Origin: an uncultured Bacteroidales bacterium
Lineage (GTDB): Bacteria > Bacteroidota > Bacteroidia > Bacteroidales > UBA932
NCBI GenBank assembly: GCA_934691625.1
Contig: CAKUTA010000002.1
Coordinates: 365,933-429,932, forward strand
Reading direction: 5' to 3'
Length of the DNA: 64,000 nucleotides
Position 1 is the stretch's first letter. Each line of letters opens with the position of its first letter. The notes beneath the pieces are model-generated. The model worked only from the letters and a program-made list of their open reading frames with translations. It was not told where the DNA came from and made no database searches. The position numbers and the translations under genes were made by a program. Below are positions 44,555 to 53,166 of the stretch, piece by piece.

Positions 44555-45037
44555 TCAGGCCTCCTGGAGCTTGCTGCTTTTGCTGCTTCTGTTGTAAGAC
44601 CTGCTTGGCCGGCAGATGATCTGGATGTCTATATCTTCCACATGATATCCCTTGAACTTTTTTCCGGCCAGCCTGGATTCCACATATTCTATCGTCTCGT
44701 CATCTATCACATCCTGGAACGTGTTGTTCACGTGGTCGTAAAGATGGATATGCTTGAATGTGTTGACGTCGAAGTACATCTTGTTGTTGGAGCTCATCCT
44801 GTAGTTGTAGATTCCGAGCATTGCTATTTGTGACAGGATGTTATATACTGATGCGACAGTCACTTTCGTGATGCCTTCGTTTTTGATTTCCTCTGTGACC
44901 ATGTCGGCGGATGCATGTCCCAGCGTCAGCATTGCCTTATGGACAGCAAGTCTCTGCTGTGTTGCCTTCAGGTTGTGTTTTTTCAGCAGGCGTCTGAACT
45001 CCTCCATTGTCGGAGCCTTGTGTGTCTGTTTGTTCAT
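44555..45037 (-). CDS. Fur-family transcriptional regulator without CxxC zinc motif
   Basis: A 160-residue protein with the winged-helix domain (about 12-90: LKKHNLKATQQRLAVHKAM, VTVASVYNILSQIAMLGI) and the Fur dimer domain with KHIHLYDHVNNTF. The usual structural-zinc CxxC pairs are absent and the metal site HHHDxH is changed to HIHLYDH, so the sensing mode is closer to peroxide sensors or to a variant group. Peroxide or metal control is inferred from family only. Gene 514 bp upstream on the other side is trxB, a typical oxidative-stress partner. An Arg/Ser-rich tail follows the dimer domain. Confidence 0.85.
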   Translation of the reverse strand: MNKQTHKAPTMEEFRRLLKKHNLKATQQRLAVHKAMLTLGHASADMVTEEIKNEGITKVTVASVYNILSQIAMLGIYNYRMSSNNKMYFDVNTFKHIHLYDHVNNTFQDVIDDETIEYVESRLAGKKFKGYHVEDIDIQIICRPSRSYNRSSKSSKLQEA

Positions 45038-45128
45038 GCGTTTATCTGTTACCCGTATCTTCTACGGTTTCTGCTAATCTAGCGCTTTTTTCCTTGATAA
45101 CCAATAATAATTTTAATTTTTCATTTTT
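45038..45128. other. Upstream region of the Fur-family gene
   Basis: AT-rich 91-bp segment between the Fur-family start codon and element A3. It should hold the promoter of the regulator, but neither a -7 box nor a Fur-type palindrome was recognised. Confidence 0.35.
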
Positions 45129-45457
45129 TAGAAGCTGTTTTGAAATTATTGTCTGAAGGTTTGAGAGGAAAAGACCTCAGATTCGACCGAGGATTCAAGG
45201 AAGATAGCGGTGCCTATCTGACCTGAAAACTCGGGATGAAGATGAAGAAATTTGTAACCTGAAGAAAAACAACTTGCTTCTAATTAAGAGAAGATTTTCG
45301 AGGATAACTCTATTTTTGAAGAAGGAGTGTGCCGGTGGCACATGACTGATGAGAAAAAAGAGTCAGGCCGAAAAGATTCCTTAAGATGAGGCTGGTTATT
45401 TTTTTTGAAGGTTACTTACCTCAAACAACTTTTCAATAATTTCAAAACAGATTCTTA
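45129..45457. repeat. Family A element, copy A3 with nested insertion (329 bp)
   Basis: Left end TTAGAAGCTGTTTTGAAATT and right end AATTTCAAAACAGATTCTTA are inverted repeats of about 20 bp. The bases TTA flank both sides in direct orientation. The first 125 bp and last 42 bp match copy A4 closely; an extra 162-bp segment (45254-45415) separates them and is bounded by GTAACCT and AGGTTAC. The insert matches nothing else in the window. Confidence 0.8.
45254..45415. mobile_element. 162-bp segment inserted within element A3
   Basis: Comparison with copy A4 shows that these bases are absent there, while sequences on either side align. The ends GTAACCT and AGGTTAC are perfect 7-bp inverted repeats. 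No coding capacity is evident. It is either a second small element nested in the first or the fuller form from which A4 was deleted. Confidence 0.5.
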
Positions 45458-45494
45458 CCTGTGGAATTGTCAGGGAAATTGGCACGAACTACAT

Positions 45495-45525
45495 TTTGAA
45501 AAAAATAAAACTGCGTCTATATTTG
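45495..45525 (+). promoter_or_regulatory. Bacteroides-type promoter of trxB
   Basis: TTTG at 45495-45498, a 19-base spacer, and TATATTTG at 45518-45525 fit the Bacteroidota consensus. It lies 26 bp before the trxB ATG at 45552 and rules out an earlier in-frame start inside element A3. Confidence 0.85.
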
Positions 45526-45551
45526 CAGATTGGAAATATTCTGACTTGCAG

Positions 45552-46472
45552 ATGGAAAATATAAGGTGCATCATAATCGGCTCCGGTCCAGCGGGCTATA
45601 CGGCAGCCATATATACAGGAAGAGCTGGGCTCCAGACGGTTCTCTATGAGGGAATGGAGCCTGGCGGACAGCTTACGACTACCACTATGGTGGAGAACTA
45701 TCCTGGTTTCGAGAATGGTACGGACGCCAATATGCTTATGGCTTCAATGAAGGCCCAGGCGGCACGGTTCGGGGCGGAGATACGCCCTGGACGCATTATC
45801 ACGGCGGATCTTTCCTCCAGGCCTTTCAGGCTGACGGATGACCAGGGCCGGGAACTGTCGGCTGAGTCGTTGATAATAGCTACCGGTGCCACAGCCAAAT
45901 ATCTGGGCCTGCCTTCGGAGCAGAGGTTCAAGGGGCTTGGAGTATCTGCATGCGCGACATGTGACGGGTTCTTCTACAGAAAGAAGGATGTCGCAGTCGT
46001 CGGTGGCGGCGATACCGCATGCGAGGAGGCCACATATCTTGCCGGACTATGCCGCAAGGTCTATATGATTGTCCGCAGGGATGTGTTCCGGGCATCTAAG
46101 GCCATGCAGGAGCGTGTGCTGAATACCCCGAACATCGAGGTCCTGTGGAACTGCAACACGCAGGAGATCCTCGGTGGCGAGCAGGGAGTGACTGGCGCAA
46201 GGCTTCAGAGAAAGGATGGTAAGGTTTTTGATATTGCCATAGACGGGTTCTTCCTTGGTATCGGACATCATCCGAATTCCGACCTGTTCAAGGAATGGAT
46301 TTCCACTGACGATAACGGCTATATAATCACACGTGGCAAGACTTCTGCCACGGATGTTGAGGGTGTGTTTGCCGCAGGTGACGTGCAGGATCCGCTTTAT
46401 CGCCAGGCCATCACGGCAGCTGCTTCAGGATGCCGTGCCGCCCTGGATGTGGAAAGATTCCTTAAAGGGTAG
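45552..46472 (+). CDS. trxB: Thioredoxin-disulfide reductase
   Basis: A 306-residue flavoprotein that passes electrons from NADPH to thioredoxin. The FAD-binding IIGSGPAGYTAAIYTGRAG, the redox-active pair Cys134/Cys137 (CATCDGFF), the NADPH-binding VVGGGDTACEEATYL, and the C-terminal GVFAAGDVQDPLYRQAITAA are present. The ATG at 45552 follows a consensus promoter and begins the conserved domain at once. It is followed by bamD (59 bp). The position next to a Fur-family gene suggests a redox-stress link, by context only. Confidence 0.97.
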   Translation: MENIRCIIIGSGPAGYTAAIYTGRAGLQTVLYEGMEPGGQLTTTTMVENYPGFENGTDANMLMASMKAQAARFGAEIRPGRIITADLSSRPFRLTDDQGRELSAESLIIATGATAKYLGLPSEQRFKGLGVSACATCDGFFYRKKDVAVVGGGDTACEEATYLAGLCRKVYMIVRRDVFRASKAMQERVLNTPNIEVLWNCNTQEILGGEQGVTGARLQRKDGKVFDIAIDGFFLGIGHHPNSDLFKEWISTDDNGYIITRGKTSATDVEGVFAAGDVQDPLYRQAITAAASGCRAALDVERFLKG

Positions 46473-46531
46473 GGAAGGGCAACATGAAAAGGCGCAGACT
46501 TGAAAGTCTGTATAACATAAATGAAGATAAG

Positions 46532-47446
46532 ATGAATCTATTCAGAAAATCAGTCTGGGGCGCAGTCGCGGTGCTGGCGGCGGTCTCCTGCAAGTCGCAG
46601 TATGATACCCTGCTGTCCAGCAATGATGTAGATGCCAAGTACAAGGCTGCATTCCAGTACTTCGATAAAGGCAAGTACCAGAAAGCTGCTTCCCTGTTCG
46701 AATCAATGTCGGTGCTTACCGACGGTACGGAAAGGGATGATACCGTGCAGTATTACTGGGGTCTCAGCAATTACAGGTTCAAGGACTATGTCACGGCAGA
46801 GGCTAACTTCTCGCGTTTCGTGACCAATTTTCCGCGCAGCCCGTTCTCCGAGGAGGCGCGTTTCCTCAGGCTTGACTGCCTGTATAAATCCACATTGAGA
46901 TACGAGCTGGACCAGACTCCTACGAAGGTCGCCATCAGCGCCATCTCCGAGTACAGGAAAGACTATGGCGATGATGCTCATAAGGTAGAGTGCGAGGCGA
47001 TGCTCAAGGACCTCCATGACCGTCTTGACAAGAAAGCTTTCGAGGCTGCACGGCTCTACTATAATATGGAGGACTACAAGGCGGCCAGGGTCGCGTTCAA
47101 GAATACGCTGAAGGACAATGCTGACAATATCTACCGCGAGGACATCCTGTATTATATTGCTAAGTCATCATACAAGTATGCCCAGCTGAGTGTGCCTTCC
47201 AGGCAGAAGGAAAGATATATGACTTTCATTGACGACTACCTGAACTTCATAGGCGAGATACAGGACTCTCCATATACGAAGGAGCTCAAGACATTGTATG
47301 CCAGGGCACAGAAGGCATTGGGCAAATATGTCGGCGTAGATGAGCCTGATGGCGTGAAGGAGAAGGTTTTCGAGAAGGAAAGGAAAGAGGCGGAGAAATC
47401 CCGCAAGTCTGCCGGGAAAACTTCTGAGACGGTAAAAGAAAAATAA
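46532..47446 (+). CDS. bamD: Outer-membrane assembly lipoprotein BamD
   Basis: A 304-residue lipoprotein (Cys20, LAAVSCKSQYD) with five TPR-like repeats (AAFQYFDKGKYQKAASLFESM is the first; FEAARLYYNMEDYKAARVAFKN a later one). BamD joins BamA, encoded 9 kb downstream, in folding outer-membrane proteins, including SusC barrels. The start is the ATG at 46532 because an upstream ATG at 46484 would place charged residues ahead of the signal peptide. The C terminus is a Lys/Glu-rich tail. It is cotranscribed with the omega-like and recN genes. Confidence 0.93.
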   Translation: MNLFRKSVWGAVAVLAAVSCKSQYDTLLSSNDVDAKYKAAFQYFDKGKYQKAASLFESMSVLTDGTERDDTVQYYWGLSNYRFKDYVTAEANFSRFVTNFPRSPFSEEARFLRLDCLYKSTLRYELDQTPTKVAISAISEYRKDYGDDAHKVECEAMLKDLHDRLDKKAFEAARLYYNMEDYKAARVAFKNTLKDNADNIYREDILYYIAKSSYKYAQLSVPSRQKERYMTFIDDYLNFIGEIQDSPYTKELKTLYARAQKALGKYVGVDEPDGVKEKVFEKERKEAEKSRKSAGKTSETVKEK

Positions 47447-47538
47447 TGAAACCTTGCCGCGACGGGCGGTGTATATATAATCGGAGGCCTGCAGAAGGCC
47501 GTGGAGCATTAGTCCCTGGTTATAATCAAAGAAAAGAA

Positions 47539-47898
47539 ATGGATAAGAAGAACGTACCTCAGAACACTATCACAAGGGATGTGAAGTATCTTGCAGCCCC
47601 TACAGGAAACATTTATGAGACAGTAGTGATTCTGTACAAGAGAGCGAACCAGATCGCTCTGGCAGAAAAAAAGGAGCTGAACAAGAAACTGGAGGATTTC
47701 AAGAACGACCGCGATTCAATGGATGAGGTTTTCGAGAACCGCGAGCAGATCGAGATCTCCAAATATTATGAGAGACAGCCTAAGCCTGTGCTTGTAGCCG
47801 TTGCGGAATTCGAAAATAACGAGCTTACATACAGGATGGCAAAGCATGATCAGGAGCCGGAATCTCCAGCTGCAGAGAAGAAGTCTGCGGAAGAATAA
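47539..47898 (+). CDS. rpoZ: RNA polymerase omega subunit-like protein (Bacteroidota type)
   Basis: A 119-residue acidic protein. The segment TITRDVKYLAAPTGNIYETVVILYKRANQIA resembles, over its first part, the omega-type fold of Bacteroidota where a small protein is encoded next to bamD. It is rich in Lys and Glu towards the C terminus. The ATG at 47539 follows an AGAAA-rich stretch; an upstream in-frame ATG at 47446 overlaps the bamD stop and has an unlikely composition. Family identification rests on the short conserved helices and the gene neighbourhood. Confidence 0.75.
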   Translation: MDKKNVPQNTITRDVKYLAAPTGNIYETVVILYKRANQIALAEKKELNKKLEDFKNDRDSMDEVFENREQIEISKYYERQPKPVLVAVAEFENNELTYRMAKHDQEPESPAAEKKSAEE

Positions 47899-47907
47899 TC
47901 CTGAACT

Positions 47908-49599
47908 ATGCTTAAGGAGCTGCACATAAAGAACTATGTACTGATAGACTCGCTGGATATTGAATTTCCTGCGGGTCTAGTCATTATTACAGGACAGACT
48001 GGCGCCGGAAAATCCATTATTCTCGGTGCATTGTCCCTGGTGCTGGGCTCCAAGGCCGACGCTTCTGTGATAGGGGCGTCAGGTGATACATGCGTGGTGG
48101 AAGCTGTCTTCGAGATGAAGGACAGCGATGGCATCATGAAAGCTTTCCTCGAGGAAAACGAAATTGATTACGATTCTTCTGACGGGGAACTGATAATCAG
48201 GCGAGTTCTCAATGCTTCCGGACGTTCCCGCTCATTCGTGAATGATTCCCCAGCGCCGCTGAAGGTGCTCTCGGCATTGTCCTCAAGGCTTATCGACATC
48301 CATTCGCAGCATGAGACGATGCTGCTGAGGGACAAGGCGTTCCAGATGTCGATGCTTGACCGTTATGCCGATGACGGGGAGCTTCTGTCTGCATGCCGCA
48401 GATCATGGTCTGAACTTTCCGCGATGAGGAAGGAGCTTGCTTCGGTATCAGAGACATTGGCAAAGATGAATGCGGAGCAGGACTATAACCAGGCGCAATA
48501 TTCGCAGCTTGAGGCAGCGGCCCTGAAGGACGGCGAGCTTGAAGATCTGGAGGCGGAACAGAAGCAGCTTGCCAATGCTGAAGAGATAAAGACAAGCCTG
48601 TATCAGATAGAGAACTATTTCAATCCTGCGTCAGATGACGGCCAGGAGGACAGGCTCTCCATTGATTCAATGCTGAAGGAATCGTCCAGGCTTCTGGACA
48701 GGATTTCAGCCTTTATCCCATCGGCGGCTGCGTTGTCCGGGCGTATAGAGTCGTCCAGGCTTGAGCTTGATGATGTCCTTTCCGATATATCATCTATGGA
48801 ATCCGGAACGGATGTGTCCAATGAAAGGCTTCAGACTGTGGAGGAGCGGCTGTCAATGTTGTATGACCTCCTGAAGAAGCATTCATGCGCAAATGTCGGA
48901 GAGCTGATAGCGTTGAGGGACAAGCTGGCTGGAGAACTGGCGGATACTTCTGTCCTTGAATCCAGAAGGACCGCACTGCAGAAAGAGATTGAGGCGAAGG
49001 ACTGCGAGTTGTCCGATGCCTGCGCGAAGCTCCATGATGCCCGTGCGGCAGCTGCGCCTGAGCTTGCCGGTGAAATATGCAGCTCCATCCGTTCTCTTGA
49101 ACTGGACCGTGCCATATTTGAAGTCGTGCTGCAGCCTGGAGAACCTGGTCCTGACGGTGCAGACTCCATATCATTCCTGTTCTCATCCACGGGGAAGGCT
49201 CCGGTAGATGTCGCCAAGTGTGCGTCCGGCGGCGAGATGTCGCGTATCATGCTGTGCCTTAAGGCTATGATGGCGAGGTACACCAACATGCCTTCGATGA
49301 TATTCGATGAGATAGATACGGGGGTATCGGGAAGTGTCGCCGACAAGATGGGGGCAATGATATGCAGTATGGGCTCATATATGCAGGTGTTTGCCATAAC
49401 GCATCTGCCGCAGGTGGCGGCAAAGGGCAATGCGCATTACATCGTGGAGAAATCATTCGATGGTGACCGGGCTGTGACGACAATCCGGAGAATTTCAGGC
49501 GAGGAGCGCATTATGGAGGTCGCCAGAATATTAAGCGGCTCCAGAGTTACCCCTGAAGCCGTAGCAAATGCGAAGTCCCTTCTTGGGGATAATGCCTGA
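47908..49599 (+). CDS. recN: DNA repair protein RecN
   Basis: A 563-residue SMC-like ATPase involved in double-strand break repair. Walker A is ITGQTGAGKSIILGA (near residue 30), the signature CASGGEMSRIMLCLK and Walker B SMIFDEIDTGVSG lie in the C-terminal part, and a coiled-coil middle (about 160-370) contains long Glu/Lys/Leu-rich helices. Length fits the family. It starts 9 bp after the omega-like gene and ends 4 bp before the convergent LysM-protein gene. Confidence 0.97.
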   Translation: MLKELHIKNYVLIDSLDIEFPAGLVIITGQTGAGKSIILGALSLVLGSKADASVIGASGDTCVVEAVFEMKDSDGIMKAFLEENEIDYDSSDGELIIRRVLNASGRSRSFVNDSPAPLKVLSALSSRLIDIHSQHETMLLRDKAFQMSMLDRYADDGELLSACRRSWSELSAMRKELASVSETLAKMNAEQDYNQAQYSQLEAAALKDGELEDLEAEQKQLANAEEIKTSLYQIENYFNPASDDGQEDRLSIDSMLKESSRLLDRISAFIPSAAALSGRIESSRLELDDVLSDISSMESGTDVSNERLQTVEERLSMLYDLLKKHSCANVGELIALRDKLAGELADTSVLESRRTALQKEIEAKDCELSDACAKLHDARAAAAPELAGEICSSIRSLELDRAIFEVVLQPGEPGPDGADSISFLFSSTGKAPVDVAKCASGGEMSRIMLCLKAMMARYTNMPSMIFDEIDTGVSGSVADKMGAMICSMGSYMQVFAITHLPQVAAKGNAHYIVEKSFDGDRAVTTIRRISGEERIMEVARILSGSRVTPEAVANAKSLLGDNA

Positions 49600-49603
49600 T
49601 TAT

Positions 49604-51319
49604 TTATCTTTTCACTATCCTGACTGAATAGTCGGGGCCATAGACGATCCGCCTTACCCCTTCATTCACATATCCTCCACCGTCAGTCTTCCTGAACATG
49701 AAGTCTGTCTGCATCATAGTGCAGTTTCCGAGGCGTGCGACCTTGTCCATCCATGAATTTCCATATTTTGCCTTCATTGATATGAAGAAATATGCCAGGT
49801 CATATCCCTGGAAAGCGAACTGTGTCGGCTCTGTGTTATATAACGCCCTGTATTCCAGGAGGAATTTCTTTACGGCAGTGTTGTCGTAGTCGATATAATA
49901 TGCCGTCGATATCCGTGTCTTCAGATTATGCAGGTTATCCACATCTATTGTCTCGAAGGATCTTATCTTTGACGGGCTGTACAGGACGACATTGTATTTC
50001 CTATATACGAGCATGTCAAGATTTCTCACGGCGTCATTCACGAATGCCTCGCTCTCGGAGTTTATGATTACCCTGTTGATACCTGTTGAAGTCATGACCG
50101 ATGTCAATGCATTTGCCACGTTCCTGCCTTGAAGGATAGCATAGGAGTAGTTCGTATGTGCGATTCCGGAGCTCTCTATCATCTGGCTCATTAGCGCTGT
50201 GGACTGCCCTGATGCACCTTTCTCGCTTATTATGATGACCTTGTCGCCGTATGCCTTCTCTTTCTTTAGCCAGTCGAGAAGATCTGCATACTGGTTATGC
50301 AAGGCTGTAGGTGCCTGTATCATGTTGCTGTGGCCCTGGACCAGGTTTGCAGTCCTATGATCCAGTGGCGAGATCACGTAAGTTTCTTCCGGAGCAATGG
50401 ATAGCACCTTTCCGATTCCGTCCTTGTTTACCGGGCCGATGCAGAAATCGCTGGCTTTAAGGCGCTCCGTGGTTATCGGCATTGCTCCTCCTGCGACGTC
50501 ATAGACGCTGAGGTCGGTGCTGATGCCCTGTTTCCCGAGATCCCTCACGGCCATCAGGACACCGCTGTAGAAGTCCATGTTGCTCTCGCTTGGTGAGGAA
50601 GATGCGTTCATCGGCAGCATCAGAAGAGCGTTGACATTCGTCCATACTGAAGGCGCGGCTAGCTCCTCCTGCACGTCATTCTTCCTTGCCGGCTTTTTAT
50701 CATCCTTGGCCGCAGCAGCCTCTGCACCTGTGCTTTTCGCGTTATCTTCTGCCCTGGACGTCTCCTTGCCTGCACTCATTGCTTTCACCACAGCTGCTGA
50801 TGGTATGCGAAGCTTCTGCCTGTTCTTGAGCTTTTCGCTTGTTAGCCCGTTGTATTTCATCAGAATGTCCTTCGGGATGGAATACTTATATGCGATATCG
50901 TCAATATCCTCGTACCATTTGGTGACGTGGATGGTGTAGCTGCCGTCATCCTTCTTATCTTCATTCCTGGTTTCGGGCTTCCCCTGTGCGGCAGATGCCG
51001 TTGCCTGTGCAGATGTCTGTGATGTGCCTGTTACAGGGATAAGCAGGATGGAGTTCTTCTTCAGTCCCTCATGCTGCAGATCCAGGGCGGGGTTGGCCTT
51101 GAGTATATCATCTGTAGTGACACCATAAGCCTTCGCGATTGAGAACAATGTCTGTCTTTCCAGCACTACATGCGACCAGTATATCTTGCCGTCGCTGCCC
51201 TTGACCTTTTCATTGGAAATGGTGACAGGCGTCTGTGTATATGTCTGGGCCACGGCATTCTCCGCAGAAAGCGCCAGACATAGGAAACATGCCGAAACGG
51301 CTATAATGTTTGTTCTCAT
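49604..51319 (-). CDS. LysM-domain protein with periplasmic-binding-protein fold
   Basis: 571 residues from the ATG at 51317-51319, with a signal peptide (ends near NAVAQ). Two LysM domains are seen: one around residues 45-97 (VVLERQTLFSIAKAYGVT) and another around 125-175 (HVTKWYEDIDDIAYKYSI). After an Ala/Lys/Asp-rich linker, residues about 235-560 resemble a type 1 periplasmic-binding fold (NALLMLPMNASSSPSESNMDFYSGVL, split in strands). The pairing of peptidoglycan-binding LysM and a ligand-binding fold is common in Bacteroidota, but its role is unproven. It follows a glycosyltransferase gene by 10 bp and overlaps nothing with this start. Confidence 0.8.
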   Translation of the reverse strand: MRTNIIAVSACFLCLALSAENAVAQTYTQTPVTISNEKVKGSDGKIYWSHVVLERQTLFSIAKAYGVTTDDILKANPALDLQHEGLKKNSILLIPVTGTSQTSAQATASAAQGKPETRNEDKKDDGSYTIHVTKWYEDIDDIAYKYSIPKDILMKYNGLTSEKLKNRQKLRIPSAAVVKAMSAGKETSRAEDNAKSTGAEAAAAKDDKKPARKNDVQEELAAPSVWTNVNALLMLPMNASSSPSESNMDFYSGVLMAVRDLGKQGISTDLSVYDVAGGAMPITTERLKASDFCIGPVNKDGIGKVLSIAPEETYVISPLDHRTANLVQGHSNMIQAPTALHNQYADLLDWLKKEKAYGDKVIIISEKGASGQSTALMSQMIESSGIAHTNYSYAILQGRNVANALTSVMTSTGINRVIINSESEAFVNDAVRNLDMLVYRKYNVVLYSPSKIRSFETIDVDNLHNLKTRISTAYYIDYDNTAVKKFLLEYRALYNTEPTQFAFQGYDLAYFFISMKAKYGNSWMDKVARLGNCTMMQTDFMFRKTDGGGYVNEGVRRIVYGPDYSVRIVKR

Positions 51320-51329
51320 CTTCTTCGTT

Positions 51330-52451
51330 TTATAATTCCTCGGCAAACTTTCTGAGGTCATTGCTGAAAGCTGACCAGGAGAGCCTGCGTTTTTCTTTCT
51401 GTATTCGTTCAATGCACTCCTGCCTTATTGCAGGCTCGGCAAAATACCTCTCGATTTCCTTCCGGATGCATTCCGGTTCTGCATGTTCAGCGACAATTCC
51501 TGTGCCTGAATCTCCGATAGTGCTTTTCAGTCCGCCCACATCTGTCACGATTATCGGGATCTCGAAATGATACGAGATGGAGCTGATACCGCTCTGGGTG
51601 GCGCTTCTGTAGGGCAGGACTGTCACGTCAGCTGCGGAGAAGTATTCCCTCACCTCCGAATCCTTTATATATTTAGGGAAGATATGTATCCTGTCCCTGC
51701 CCGGAATATTGTCGATGATCCTCTGATACGGCTCGAATGATCCGTAAGGCTCCCCGGCTATGATAAGCTGATAGCTTTCATCCAGCTTCGAGAATGCCTC
51801 CAGGAGGATATCCAGACCTTTGTACTGCCTTATGAGGCCGAAAAACAATATGTTCTTCTTTCCATGCTGCAGCCCGAGCGCATCTTCCGCCTTGATGCGT
51901 GTAAGCTTCTCTCCGAAATGCGAGTACAGCGGATGCTGGCGCATGATGTATCTGGCTCCAGGCTTCAGCTTCAGGAGATCCTCTGTGACGGCGTCGCACA
52001 TTGTCACGAATCCGTCACATCCTCCAAGAAAATATCTCGTGAATGGCGTATCGAAGAACCTCTGCTCGTGCGGAACCACATTGTCCAGGATTCCTATGAC
52101 CTTGCATCCTTTTCCCGCGTGCCTTGCGACATAGCCCAGGGAAGGGGCGAAGTAGGACATCCAGTATCTCATTATCAGCACGTCCGGTTTCCATCTGCGG
52201 ATTTTCCGTGCTGCACCTATCCAGGAAAAAGGGTTGGCCGTGTCCAGCACGGCTGTGCTCTCTACAGGTGTCGCCTCATCATCAGGAGTCACATACTGTG
52301 TCTTGCCCGGGAACAGAAAATCGGGATACTGCCTGCTGAAGTTGTAGGCCCTGACAATATCAGTTTTGCCCAGTTCTGCGTATAAAGCTGCGTTGAACTG
52401 GGCAATACCTCCCCTGAAGGGATAGAAGCAGGATAAGACTGCGATTCTCAC
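51330..52451 (-). CDS. GT4-type glycosyltransferase
   Basis: A 373-residue GT-B fold glycosyltransferase with the family 4 signature: an N-terminal CFYPFRGGIAQFNAAL, the acceptor-side MRYWMSYFAPSLGYVARHAG, and the donor-side KNILFFGLIRQYKGLDILLEAF followed by VLPYRSATQSGISSISYHFEIP, where the E-x7-E acid is altered (no clear ExFG motif). It has no transmembrane helix and should act on the inner face of the membrane in lipid-linked glycan synthesis. It is between a Skp-like gene and the LysM-protein gene on the minus strand; the acceptor is unknown. Confidence 0.9.
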   Translation of the reverse strand: MRIAVLSCFYPFRGGIAQFNAALYAELGKTDIVRAYNFSRQYPDFLFPGKTQYVTPDDEATPVESTAVLDTANPFSWIGAARKIRRWKPDVLIMRYWMSYFAPSLGYVARHAGKGCKVIGILDNVVPHEQRFFDTPFTRYFLGGCDGFVTMCDAVTEDLLKLKPGARYIMRQHPLYSHFGEKLTRIKAEDALGLQHGKKNILFFGLIRQYKGLDILLEAFSKLDESYQLIIAGEPYGSFEPYQRIIDNIPGRDRIHIFPKYIKDSEVREYFSAADVTVLPYRSATQSGISSISYHFEIPIIVTDVGGLKSTIGDSGTGIVAEHAEPECIRKEIERYFAEPAIRQECIERIQKEKRRLSWSAFSNDLRKFAEEL

Positions 52452-52463
52452 ACTTCAGTTATA

Positions 52464-53096
52464 TTAGTCTTTCTTCGAAGCGTTCTTCGACTTGCTCTTG
52501 ACATATTCGTCGTTGAGCTTGGTGATGATGTCATCGGTAACATCGAGAGTGCTGTCTGCTGCAGCCACAGGGGATGGAAGAATGTCACCTGAAGTGGCGA
52601 TTACCATTGAATAATGGTTGTCGGCAGCATATTTGTCAAGGAACTGCTTGATGGCATCGCCGATATTGTTCATCATGACCTGCTGCTCCTCAGCAATCTC
52701 CTGGTTCTTCTGGTTAGCGAAGTCATTGAAGTCGTTTCTCTTCTGCTCAAGCTTCTGGCCCTGGGCCTCGGCAACTGAACGGGTGAGAAGTCCTTTGTTG
52801 ATCTTGTCCTGGAAGTCATTGACATCCTTCTGGAGGCTGTTGCCCCTTCTGTTCACTTCTTCCTGGATCCCCTGAGCCTTTGACTCGACAACTGACCTCA
52901 GGTCGTTTGCCATGTCATAATCGGAAAGTACGCGGTCGAGGTTGAAATAGACGATGGAGCCTCTTTCTGCCGCTGCTGCGGACACTGTCCCGTCAGCGCT
53001 TCCAGTGTCGGATTTCTTTCCTGAAAGTGTCACTACTCCGAGAACGGCCACGGCAACAAGCGCTATGACGCTGAGAATCAATGGTGTGTTTTTCAT
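52464..53096 (-). CDS. Skp/OmpH-family periplasmic chaperone
   Basis: A 210-residue protein with an N-terminal membrane helix or uncleaved signal (about 7-27), then a Ser/Ala-rich linker and a long coiled coil (about 60-165) of the OmpH family, beginning IVYFNLDRVLSDYDMANDL. The C-terminal 45 residues (SPVAAADSTLDVTDDII) form a tail. Skp-like chaperones keep outer-membrane proteins soluble during transit to BamA. A second Skp-like gene follows bamA at 58762, so the two may divide tasks. It lies 12 bp before the glycosyltransferase gene. Confidence 0.85.
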   Translation of the reverse strand: MKNTPLILSVIALVAVAVLGVVTLSGKKSDTGSADGTVSAAAAERGSIVYFNLDRVLSDYDMANDLRSVVESKAQGIQEEVNRRGNSLQKDVNDFQDKINKGLLTRSVAEAQGQKLEQKRNDFNDFANQKNQEIAEEQQVMMNNIGDAIKQFLDKYAADNHYSMVIATSGDILPSPVAAADSTLDVTDDIITKLNDEYVKSKSKNASKKD

Positions 53097-53166
53097 CTTT
53101 ATCTTAATTTGTTTTATGATCTTTTATGCGGCGCATCAGCGCACAAGCACATGGAATGCAAAGTTA

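Noticed and set aside
45405..45551. N-terminal extension of trxB beginning inside element A3
   Set aside because: A consensus promoter lies downstream of this start and the conserved FAD-binding domain begins at 45552.
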